From assembly GCA_020249045.1 (NCBI GenBank), contig JADCGK010000036.1, positions 1-37,145 of the forward strand: a DNA stretch of 37,145 nt. The letters run 5' to 3'. The position numbers were made by a program, and so were the translations under genes. This DNA comes from Azospirillum sp. Lineage in GTDB: Bacteria > Pseudomonadota > Alphaproteobacteria > CACIAM-22H2. Numbering within the stretch: position 1 is the first letter of the stretch; each line of letters begins with the position of its first letter. Positions 7,300 to 15,193 of the stretch are shown piece after piece. The notes under the pieces were generated by a model that did no database searches, had not been told where the DNA came from, and saw nothing but the letters and a program-made list of their open reading frames with translations.

Positions 7300-8814
7300 A
7301 TGGACGTTTCCGCTCTCGACTCCCTGCTTCGCGCCGACGCCTCGTCTTCCAATCAGCCGCGCCGCTTCGGCGACGCTTCGGGCGAGCGCTTCGCGCGATT
7401 GCTCGACCGTTCGGAACAACGTCCCGCGCGCAACGACAAGCCCGAGCGCGCGGCGAAGGCCGAACGTCCGGAACGTCCCGAACGGCCCGAGCGTCCCGAA
7501 CGCGCCGCAAAGAACGATCGCCCGGAACGCCCAGAGCGGCCCGAACGCCCGGATCGCCCCGAACGGGCCGAGCGGGCCGAGCGGGCCGAACGTCCGGCGC
7601 ATGCCGCGCGCGCGGAAAAGCCGACGAACGGCAAAGCCGCGGACGACGCTCCCTCCGAAGACGCGCCCGTCGAGCGGACCGCCGAAACGCCGGTCGAGGC
7701 CGTCGCCGCCGACGCGCCGGCGCGCGACGAGACCGCACCCGATTCCCAACCGACCGAAGCGACGACATCGCCCGAACTCGTGAAGATGTCGGCGCTCGCC
7801 CTCGCCCATCACGTCGGCCTGCTGCTTGCCCAAGCCCATGCCGGATCGGACGCCGACGGCGCCGATGCGGACGCGATCCCGGGCGCCGCCGGAAAGGGCG
7901 AGCGGGCAGTTGCGCCGCTGCCGTTGCCCGCCCAAGCGGGCGCGCAAAACGGAACCGATGCGGCGGCCGCCGAGACCTTCGCAGACTTCGTGTTGCGCAC
8001 CGCCGCGACACCCGCCGCCCTCGCGGCCACCGCGGCCGCGTCGGCCGAGGACGCCGGCGCCGAAGCCGACGCCAAAGCGGACGCCAAAGCCGAGGCGAAG
8101 GGCCAGCTTATTGTCACCGTCGCCCAACCGATGGCCGTGGCCGCCCCCGTGGCCCCGGTGGCCGCGATCGCGGTTCAAGCGAGCGCGCAAAAGGCCGCGA
8201 GCGCGACCGAGCTTGCGGTCGGTGCCGACGGCGCCGCGACCAAGGACGACACGATCAAACAGACCGCCAAGCCGAGCGAGAACGCCCCGCTCTTCGCCCA
8301 AACCATGGAGCGCGCGCAGAATGCGCAAGCGGCGGCTCCGGCCGCCGAGGCCAAGGCCCGACCGATCGTCGTTCCGCCGCACGAGCAAGTCGCCGTGCAC
8401 GTGAAGAAGGCGGTCGCCGAGGGTCAGGATCAGATCGTCATCCGCCTCAACCCGGTCGAACTCGGCCGCATCGAGATCAAGCTCGACGTCGGCCAGGACG
8501 GCACGCTGCGCGCGTCGTTCGCCGCCGAGCGCGCGCAAACGCTCGAAGCGCTCAAGAACGACTCGCGCCAACTCGAACGCGCGCTGCAGGAAGCCGGTCT
8601 CAAGCCCGATGCGGGCGGATTGAACTTCTCCATGCGCGGCGACAATCGCGAAAACGCGCAAGCCTTCGCCGATCTCGGCGGCGAATTCCGCGGCCGCCGC
8701 GGCGGCGACGCCGAGGACGGCGCACCCGGCACCCGCGACACCGCCCTCGCCGCTCCGCCTGCCGCATATCGCGGCGCCCGCCGGTCCGCCGGCGGTCTCG
8801 ATCTCGCCGTCTGA
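7300..8814 (+). CDS. fliK: Flagellar hook-length control protein FliK
   Basis: FliK measures hook length during export and triggers the switch to filament substrates. The 504-residue product starts MDVSALDSLLRADASSSNQP. Residues about 45-105 are a Pro-Glu-Arg tandem repeat; 120-360 are Ala-rich and disordered. The C-terminal domain, from about residue 365, is the conserved Flg_hook fold: QIVIRLNPVELGRIEIKLDV, GTLRASFAAERAQTLEAL, LERALQEAGL. The long low-complexity N-terminal part fits the FliK ruler. It is followed after 18 bases by flgD, a standard hook-assembly pairing. ATG 7300 is chosen because it follows the sigma-54 promoter; no strong ribosome site is visible. Confidence 0.88.
   Translation: MDVSALDSLLRADASSSNQPRRFGDASGERFARLLDRSEQRPARNDKPERAAKAERPERPERPERPERAAKNDRPERPERPERPDRPERAERAERAERPAHAARAEKPTNGKAADDAPSEDAPVERTAETPVEAVAADAPARDETAPDSQPTEATTSPELVKMSALALAHHVGLLLAQAHAGSDADGADADAIPGAAGKGERAVAPLPLPAQAGAQNGTDAAAAETFADFVLRTAATPAALAATAAASAEDAGAEADAKADAKAEAKGQLIVTVAQPMAVAAPVAPVAAIAVQASAQKAASATELAVGADGAATKDDTIKQTAKPSENAPLFAQTMERAQNAQAAAPAAEAKARPIVVPPHEQVAVHVKKAVAEGQDQIVIRLNPVELGRIEIKLDVGQDGTLRASFAAERAQTLEALKNDSRQLERALQEAGLKPDAGGLNFSMRGDNRENAQAFADLGGEFRGRRGGDAEDGAPGTRDTALAAPPAAYRGARRSAGGLDLAV
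7441..7605 (+). repeat. Tandem Pro-Glu-Arg codon repeat within fliK
   Basis: About a dozen 9-base units of the form CCC/CCG-GAA/GAG-CGN encode RPERPERPERPER runs, interrupted by AAKN and drifting into AERAERAER. Synonymous codons vary between units, so the repeat is not a fresh slippage product. It probably forms an extended charged segment of the FliK ruler. Confidence 0.85.
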
Positions 8815-8832
8815 CCCTTCGGAGAAACGACC

Positions 8833-9525
8833 ATGACATCGTCCATCTCTTCCGCCGCCTCCGGCGGCAACACGACGGCCACCTCCGGCGCGAAGGGTTC
8901 GGCCAACGCCGCCGCCGCGACGTTCGGCAAGAACTTCGACACGTTCCTCAAGCTGCTGACCACGCAGCTGCAGAACCAGAATCCGCTTTCGCCGATGGAC
9001 TCGACGCAGTTCACCCAACAGCTCGTCCAGTACTCGTCGGTCGAGCAGGCGATCCGCCAGAACCAGAATCTCGAAACGCTGATCGCGTTCCAGCAGAACT
9101 CCCAATCGGCAAGCGCTGTCGGGTATATCGGCAAGACCGTCGAAATGTCGGGCGATAAGGTCGGCGTCGTCGGCGGCGAGGGCACAATTACCTACAGCCT
9201 GCCTGAAGCAGCCAACCGAACGGTCATCAACATTTACAACGCCGACGGCAAGCTCGTTAAGAAAATGGAAGGCACGAACAAGAGCGGCCAAAACTCGGTC
9301 GCTTGGAACGGCCGCTCCGACACGGGCGCACAACTCCCCGATGGCGATTACAAGGTCGAGGTCGTGGCTTCCAACTCCGCCGGCCAAGCGATCAAAGCGA
9401 ATACGATGCTCACAGGCGTCGTCACCGACGTGCGCTTCGTCAGCGGCGCAACCCTGCTTACCATCGGCGGGGTCAGCCTTCCGCTCAGCCAGCTCACCGC
9501 CGTGCGCGATACGAAGACGACTTGA
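8833..9525 (+). CDS. flgD: Flagellar hook-capping (scaffold) protein FlgD
   Basis: FlgD caps the growing hook and is needed for FlgE assembly. The 230-residue protein has the signature N-terminal block FDTFLKLLTTQLQNQNPLSP followed by MDSTQFTQQLVQYSSVEQ and QNLETLI. The C-terminal half contains the FlgD Ig-like/tudor region (VINIYNADGKLV, SVAWNGRSDTGAQLPDGDY, V-TDVRF) ending in a short beta segment. It begins at ATG 8833 with GGAG 8 bases upstream, directly after fliK, so both are probably made from the fliK promoter. Length and motifs are ordinary for the family. Confidence 0.93.
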   Translation: MTSSISSAASGGNTTATSGAKGSANAAAATFGKNFDTFLKLLTTQLQNQNPLSPMDSTQFTQQLVQYSSVEQAIRQNQNLETLIAFQQNSQSASAVGYIGKTVEMSGDKVGVVGGEGTITYSLPEAANRTVINIYNADGKLVKKMEGTNKSGQNSVAWNGRSDTGAQLPDGDYKVEVVASNSAGQAIKANTMLTGVVTDVRFVSGATLLTIGGVSLPLSQLTAVRDTKTT

Positions 9526-9545
9526 GCGCGTGCGCGCAGGTGGCC

Positions 9546-10190
9546 ATGGCGGGATGGATATCGCAGACGGCGCCCCCCTCGGCCCTCGCCCACCCGTCGC
9601 GCGCGGAAGACGCACATACGACCGCTGCGCGCGCGTTCGCGGGTTTGCTCGACGCCGCGAGCGGCCGATGGCACGAACCCGACGACGCGCGCGAAACGCC
9701 GATCGGTTTATGGCGAGTGGATGGGACCTATCGCATCCATCTGCCCCGCCACATCGACGCGCACGCGCTCGTCTGGCGCGCGCAAGCGGCCGCCAAACCG
9801 ATGGTGGCCACGCCCGTCGCCTTGCGGCACGTCGCCGGGGCGTGGGCGGAAATCCTGCCGGCCGTCGAACCGCGCGGGCCCGAACCGGTTGGCACCGGTC
9901 TTGCGGTCTTCGATTCCGATGGCCTGCGCGCCGAATACGCTTTCGCGTGGCGGTTATGGGCCGGCCAAGGCTGGCGGCCCGATCCCGCCCACGAACCCGA
10001 TGCCGTCGCCCGCTGCCGTGCCGCGCCTTGGGCGGCGATGGGCGCGCTCGATCCGGTTCGTCCGCGCGGGCATGCCGGCTTCGCGGAAAACTGCGGGCGG
10101 TGCCAGCGGCACGCGCTGGGCCGCAATGATTTCGCACTGCCGCTTTTCTTCTGTCGTTTCGAATGTCTCAAACCGGGGACTTGGCCATGA
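9546..10190 (+). CDS. Unknown protein with a C-terminal CxxC motif, between flgD and sciP
   Basis: I do not recognise this 214-residue protein. Codon use (G/C third positions) matches neighbouring genes and supports this frame over the overlapping ones. It starts at ATG 9546 (GTG 9540 is possible), 20 bases after flgD, with an AGG about 8 bases upstream. It has no signal peptide or membrane segment. It is rich in Trp, Arg and Ala (for example GLWRVDGTYRIHLPRH, FAWRLWAGQGW) and ends with NCGRCQRHALGRNDF, where Cys183 and Cys186 form a CxxC that could bind metal or be redox-active. The position in the fliK-flgD unit suggests a flagellar or cell-cycle role, but that is inference from location only. 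Confidence 0.6.
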   Translation: MAGWISQTAPPSALAHPSRAEDAHTTAARAFAGLLDAASGRWHEPDDARETPIGLWRVDGTYRIHLPRHIDAHALVWRAQAAAKPMVATPVALRHVAGAWAEILPAVEPRGPEPVGTGLAVFDSDGLRAEYAFAWRLWAGQGWRPDPAHEPDAVARCRAAPWAAMGALDPVRPRGHAGFAENCGRCQRHALGRNDFALPLFFCRFECLKPGTWP

Positions 10191-10231
10191 TCCCGTTCGC
10201 GCACGTCAACCAAAGCTTAAGCCGGCCGCGG

Positions 10232-10239
10232 CTAGAGTC
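10232..10239 (+). promoter_or_regulatory. CTAGAGTC element upstream of sciP
   Basis: CTAGAGTC lies 7 bases before the sciP ATG and contains a GANTC (CcrM methylation) site at 10235-10239. The same 8-mer recurs as an inverted pair directly after sciP. CTAG is usually rare in bacterial genomes, so a shared regulatory function is plausible but unproven. Confidence 0.4.
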
Positions 10240-10246
10240 CGGCGCT

Positions 10247-10564
10247 ATGGACGACACCGCATTCACGGCACCGACGGCACCGGCCGAACGGCCCCGCGAT
10301 CCGCGCGCCGCAGCGCGGTCGGCGCGCAAAATCCCGCTGCCCGCCCCCGGCACCCAGCGCTGGGTGGTCCGGCGCAAAGCCGCCGTCGTCGAAGCCGTGA
10401 AGACCGGCCAATTGGCGTTGGAGGACGCGTGTCGCGTGTACGGGATTACCGCCGAGGAGCTGCAAGGCTGGCAGCGCCTGCTCGAAAACCACGGGACCCG
10501 AGGGTTGCGGGTTACCCGTTTGAAGGATTATCGAGCCCAAAACTTGAGTCAAATCAAAGGTTAA
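10247..10564 (+). CDS. sciP: SciP-family CtrA inhibitor (DUF1153)
   Basis: SciP binds CtrA and blocks its recruitment of RNA polymerase in Caulobacter, where it is made late in the cell cycle. The 105-residue product has a Pro/Ala/Arg-rich leader of about 35 residues. The conserved DUF1153 block follows: IPLPAPGTQRWVVRRKAAVV, EAVKTGQLALEDACRVYGI, LQGWQRLLENHGTRGLRVTR and LKDYR, including a helix-turn-helix. ATG 10247 gives a length close to the family. An in-frame extension upstream overlaps the preceding gene and lacks family similarity. As in Caulobacter, it sits by flagellar genes, here together with ctrA and chpT about 12-16 kb away. GANTC sites flank it, fitting cell-cycle-dependent expression. 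Confidence 0.88.
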   Translation: MDDTAFTAPTAPAERPRDPRAAARSARKIPLPAPGTQRWVVRRKAAVVEAVKTGQLALEDACRVYGITAEELQGWQRLLENHGTRGLRVTRLKDYRAQNLSQIKG

Positions 10565-10609
10565 CCCTCTGATCCGACTCTAGAAAGAGACGCTAGAGTC
10601 TTGTGAATC
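10546..10609. promoter_or_regulatory. Cluster of four GANTC sites and a CTAG-centred inverted repeat
   Basis: GANTC occurs at 10546, 10576, 10596 and 10605. The middle two are the outer ends of a perfect inverted repeat, GACTCTAG (10576-10583) and CTAGAGTC (10593-10600), separated by 9 bases. This could be a methylation-sensitive operator between sciP and fliF. It could also be a weak terminator for sciP, but only TTGT follows the stem. Confidence 0.5.
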
Positions 10610-10689
10610 GGCAAAAATTTCCCAGAAAGTGGGAAAATTCTGCCGGGTCTTAACCTTCTGTTCACGCCTCTTCCCTACGATACTTATCA

Positions 10690-10737
10690 AAGTTTGGATA
10701 AAATTGTGCCAATTGCGGCACCCGATTATCCAAACTT
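10690..10737. promoter_or_regulatory. Nested palindrome upstream of fliF
   Basis: Perfect 12-base arms AAGTTTGGATAA (10690-10701) and TTATCCAAACTT (10726-10737) enclose a second inverted repeat, GTGCC (10706-10710) and GGCAC (10717-10721), around AATTGC. It lies in the AT-rich fliF leader, about 70 bases before the preferred start. On the plus strand a GG-N10-GC pair (TGGATAA-AATT-GTGCC) overlaps it, a poor sigma-54 match. It could be an operator for a dimeric regulator or an RNA hairpin; there is no T-run to make it a terminator. Confidence 0.65.
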
Positions 10738-10809
10738 CGGATGGTTTTTCAGGCCTCGCGCATCGGTCCGGCCGGACCGAACGAGGGGCCCCAAGGGAAG
10801 AGGTTTCAC

Positions 10810-12471
10810 GTGGGCGGTTTCGCCGAGACACTGCGGCAATTGGGGCCGATGCGGCTGTCGCTTCTGGGCGCGGTCGCGGTGGGTTTGTTGGGGTTTTTCT
10901 TCTTCTTTTCGATGCGGCTTTCCCAGCCGCCGATGGGGCTGCTCTATAGCGAACTTTCGACCCAGGACGCGGCCGCGATCACCGCGCGGCTCGAACAGCA
11001 GCAAATCCCCTTCGATCTGCGCAACAACGGCAACACGATCTTCGTCCCCGAAGACCGCGTCTTGCGCCTGCGTTTGAGCTTCGCCGAGGCCGGCATCCCG
11101 CGCGGCGGTTCGATCGGCTACGAGATCTTCGACAAGGGCGAAGCGCTCGGCCAGACCAATTTCATGCAGCAGCTCAACCACGTGCGCGCGCTCGAAGGCG
11201 AACTCGCGCGCACGATCAGCGCGCTGCAGCCCGTGCAGAGCGCACGCGTGCACCTTGTCATTCCGCGCCGCGATCTGTTCAACCGGGAGCGCCAGGAACC
11301 GACCGCCTCGGTCATCGTGCGCATGCGCGATCCGTCGAACCGCCTGCCCCGCCAGCAAGTCCAAGCCGTGCAGTCGCTCGTCGCCGCCGCCGTGCCGGGC
11401 ATGCGCCCGGTCCGCGTGTCGGTCGTCGACGACCGCGGCAATCTGCTCGCCCGCGGCCAGGCCGAGGGCGACGAGCCGAGCGCCATCAACAATTCGGTCG
11501 AGGAATTGCGCCGCGGCTACGAACAACGCCTGTCGCGCACCATCGAAACCGTGCTCGAGCGCGTCGTCGGGCCGGGCAAGGCGCGCGCGGAAGTGGCCGT
11601 GGATCTGGATTTCGACCGCATCGTCACCAACAAGGAGGATTTCGATCCCGACCGGCAGGTGGTGCGCTCGACCCAGACGGTGACCGAGCAGAACGAATCC
11701 TCCGAAAGCGCCGCGCAAGTGTCGGTGCAGAACAATCTGCCCGACAGCGGTCAGGAAGCCGGCGGTCCGCGCACCACGAGCCGCGGCAACCGGACCGAGG
11801 AAACGACCAATTTCGAGATCGCCAAGACGATCACCCAGCACGTGCGCGAACAAGGCGTCATCCGGCGCATGACCGTGGCGGTGCTGGTCGACGGCAACAC
11901 GACCGGCGCGGGCGCCGAGCGCCAATGGCAACCGCGTTCGGAGGAGGAGTTGCAGCGCCTCACCGCCCTCGTGCGCAACGCGATCGGGTTCGACCAGCGC
12001 CGGGGCGACACGATCGAAGTCGCCAATCTGCGCTTCTACGCGCCCGAAGAACTGCCCGTCGACACGACCGAGCCGGGGCTGTTCGACTTCTCCAAGCAAG
12101 ACATCATGCGCATCGCCGAGGTCTTCGTGATGGCGATCGTCGCGCTGCTGGTGATCCTGCTGGTGGCCCGCCCGATCATCAACCACGTCCTCAAGACCGC
12201 AACCGAGAAGCGCGAAGCCGAACGCGCGGCCGCCGAGGCCGCCGCCGAGCAGGCCCAAATGCTGCCCGGTGCCGGCGGCCCGGGGGCGCTTCCCGGCATG
12301 GGCCCCGCCCCGGGCATGGAAGGCCCCAGCGAAATCGAACAGATGATCGACATCGCCCAGGTCGAAGGCCGCGTCCGCGCCTCCTCGATCAAGAAGATCG
12401 GCGAGATCGTCGAGAAGCATCCGGAGGAGGCCGTCGCCATCCTCCGCACCTGGATGTATCAGGAAACCTAA
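10810..12471 (+). CDS. fliF: Flagellar MS-ring protein FliF
   Basis: FliF forms the membrane MS ring on which the rotor and export apparatus assemble. The preferred start is GTG 10810, which has AAGAGG 6 bases upstream and gives 553 residues; ATG 10741 would add 23 poorly conserved residues. The first membrane segment is near residues 16-34 (LSLLGAVAVGLLGFFFF) and the second near 435-455 (EVFVMAIVALLVILLVA). Between them are ring-building motifs (IPRGGSIGYEIFD, ALEGELARTISALQPVQSAR, RLPRQQVQAVQSLV) and a Glu/Ser-rich region. The C-terminus (IKKIGEIVEKHPEEAVAILR then TWM) is the FliG-binding tail, retained even though the adjacent FliG-like gene is truncated. Confidence 0.95.
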   Translation: MGGFAETLRQLGPMRLSLLGAVAVGLLGFFFFFSMRLSQPPMGLLYSELSTQDAAAITARLEQQQIPFDLRNNGNTIFVPEDRVLRLRLSFAEAGIPRGGSIGYEIFDKGEALGQTNFMQQLNHVRALEGELARTISALQPVQSARVHLVIPRRDLFNRERQEPTASVIVRMRDPSNRLPRQQVQAVQSLVAAAVPGMRPVRVSVVDDRGNLLARGQAEGDEPSAINNSVEELRRGYEQRLSRTIETVLERVVGPGKARAEVAVDLDFDRIVTNKEDFDPDRQVVRSTQTVTEQNESSESAAQVSVQNNLPDSGQEAGGPRTTSRGNRTEETTNFEIAKTITQHVREQGVIRRMTVAVLVDGNTTGAGAERQWQPRSEEELQRLTALVRNAIGFDQRRGDTIEVANLRFYAPEELPVDTTEPGLFDFSKQDIMRIAEVFVMAIVALLVILLVARPIINHVLKTATEKREAERAAAEAAAEQAQMLPGAGGPGALPGMGPAPGMEGPSEIEQMIDIAQVEGRVRASSIKKIGEIVEKHPEEAVAILRTWMYQET

Positions 12472-12474
12472 GCG

Positions 12475-12747
12475 ATGGAGCCCGTCATCATGGACATCGA
12501 GCCTCGTCGCGAAGCGGTAGCGCCCTTGAACAGTCGCGCCGCTTTGGCCGGCGCGAAGCGTGCGGCGGCCTTGCTGCTCGCGCTCGACGAAACGGCGGCG
12601 GGCAAGCTGACCGCCGGCCTCGACGTGAGCGAACTCGCCGCCATCGCCCGCGCGATGGAGGAACTCGAGCCCCTCGCCGCACCCGAACTCGAAGCGCTGA
12701 TGGAGCGCTTCGCGACCGAAACCTCGGCCGCGCGCCGGGCAGCCTGA
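12475..12747 (+). CDS. Short FliG N-terminal-domain-only protein
   Basis: This 90-residue protein occupies the place of fliG between fliF and fliH but is about a quarter of the usual 330-340 residues. Residues 24-85 resemble FliG_N: GAKRAAALLLALDETAAGKL, LDVSELAAIARAMEELEPL and LEALMERFATE match the KAAxLLLALG / ELxxISxAMAxL pattern that docks on the FliF tail. The middle and torque-generating C-terminal domains are absent, and only 10 bases separate its stop from fliH, so no remnant lies downstream. ATG 12475 follows the fliF stop by 3 bases; ATG 12490 with GGAG 8 bases upstream is an alternative. It may be a FliF-tail adaptor, with full FliG elsewhere, or a decayed fliG. Confidence 0.65.
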   Translation: MEPVIMDIEPRREAVAPLNSRAALAGAKRAAALLLALDETAAGKLTAGLDVSELAAIARAMEELEPLAAPELEALMERFATETSAARRAA

Positions 12748-12757
12748 GACGAACCCC

Positions 12758-13414
12758 ATGCCCGCCATCAGCAAATTCCTGTTCGACGAGGAGTTCGTCC
12801 GTCCCGAGGACGGCCAACCCTCGGCGCCGCTCGTCCGCCGCAAGCCGAAAAGCTTCTCGGAGGCCGAAGTCGAGCTGTTCAAGAAGAACGCGTTCGAAGA
12901 AGGCAAGCTGACGGGCTACGAACAGGGCAAGGCCGAGGCGTTGGCCGACGCAGCCACGCTGACGGCCGCCGCGCTCGCAAACATCGACGCGAGCCTGCCC
13001 GCCGCACTCGAATCCGTGCATCGCGCGCGCGAGGAGGCGATCGCCGCCGCCGTCACGGCAATGGGCGCCATTGCGCGCAAGCTGCTGCCCGCCATGGCCG
13101 AAGCGCGCGCGATCGACGAGATCGAAGCCTTGGCCCGCGATTGCCTCGCGCGCCTGGCCGAGGAACCGCGCATCGTGGTCAAGACCGCCCCCGACATGGC
13201 CGACGCCGTCCGCGCCAAGCTCGAAACGCTGGGCGTGCAGTATGGCTTCGCGGGACGCCTCGTGGTCATGCCCGACCCGGCCCTGCCGGTCACCGACACG
13301 CGAATCGAGTGGGCCGACGGCGGGGCCGAACGCAACGTCGCCGACACCTGGAAGGAAATCGAGGACGCGATCGAACGCTTTCTGGCGATGAAGCCGGGCG
13401 GCGGCGCGTCCTGA
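12758..13414 (+). CDS. fliH: Flagellar export ATPase regulator FliH (FlbE)
   Basis: FliH is the peripheral stator of the FliI ATPase and links it to the export gate and the C-ring through FliN. The 218-residue protein begins MPAISKFLFDEEFV and has the FliH pattern: an N-terminal anchor, then a helical region with the small-residue segment AFEEGKLTGYEQGKAEALAD. A C-terminal domain follows (ALARDCLARLAEEPRIVVKT, RLVVMPDPALPVTDTRIEWA and DGGAERN), which is typical of alphaproteobacterial FlbE/FliH. It precedes fliN by 22 bases. The order fliF-(fliG)-fliH-fliN-flbD is that of the Caulobacter fliF operon. Its partners FliI and FliJ are encoded at 20621-22438 on the other strand. Confidence 0.88.
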   Translation: MPAISKFLFDEEFVRPEDGQPSAPLVRRKPKSFSEAEVELFKKNAFEEGKLTGYEQGKAEALADAATLTAAALANIDASLPAALESVHRAREEAIAAAVTAMGAIARKLLPAMAEARAIDEIEALARDCLARLAEEPRIVVKTAPDMADAVRAKLETLGVQYGFAGRLVVMPDPALPVTDTRIEWADGGAERNVADTWKEIEDAIERFLAMKPGGGAS

Positions 13415-13436
13415 ACCCCAACGAGAGGAGAGAATC

Positions 13437-13793
13437 ATGGCCGACGAAAAAGTGAACCTCGACGAACTCGACATGGCCAAGGCCATGGCGGGCGAACCCA
13501 GCCTCGGCGGCGGCGGCAACGCCGGCGCCGAACGTCAGGCGCGGACGGCGAAGGAACTCGAAGCCGTCTACGACATTCCGGTCACGGTTTCGGCCGTGCT
13601 CGGCAAGGCGACGATGCAGGTCAACCAGCTGCTGAAGCTGGGCCGCGGCGCGGTCGTGGAACTCGACCGCAAGGTCGGCGAAGCGATCGACATCTACGTC
13701 AACAACCGTCTCGTCGCACGCGGCGAAGTCGTGGTCGTGGACGAACGCTTGGGCGTGACCATGACCGAAATCGTGAAGGTCGACCGCTCGTAA
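13437..13793 (+). CDS. fliN: Flagellar motor switch protein FliN
   Basis: FliN forms the base of the C-ring, binds FliH and takes part in directional switching. The 118-residue product has an N-terminal acidic/Gly-rich lead of about 38 residues. The SpoA domain follows: LEAVYDIPVTVSAVLGKATM, NQLLKLGRGAVVELDRKVGE, IDIYVNNRLVARGEVVVVDE and LGVTMTEIV, matching FliN closely. GAGAGGAGAG lies just before ATG 13437. FliM is not encoded in this window. The normal FliN next to a truncated FliG-like protein shows that the cluster still encodes C-ring parts. Confidence 0.95.
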   Translation: MADEKVNLDELDMAKAMAGEPSLGGGGNAGAERQARTAKELEAVYDIPVTVSAVLGKATMQVNQLLKLGRGAVVELDRKVGEAIDIYVNNRLVARGEVVVVDERLGVTMTEIVKVDRS

Positions 13794-13814
13794 GCCGCAA
13801 AGGGCACCGTTGAC

Positions 13815-15182
<1,368 letters not shown>

Positions 15183-15193
15183 ACGGATAGTCG

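Noticed and set aside
7441-7605. CRISPR-like or tandem DNA repeat
   Set aside because: The units are coding codon repeats in frame with fliK and have no spacers.
7353-7634. Ser-Gly-Arg repeat peptide on the minus strand
   Set aside because: It is the antisense reading of the fliK Pro-Glu-Arg repeat.
5242-10137. 1631-codon open frame on the minus strand opposite the glycosyltransferase, fliK and flgD
   Set aside because: It is an Arg/Gly/Ala-rich shadow produced by high GC; the plus-strand frames contain recognised domains throughout.
10741-10809. ATG 10741 as the fliF start
   Set aside because: It adds 23 unconserved residues and has no ribosome site; GTG 10810 has AAGAGG at the right distance. 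Not fully excluded.
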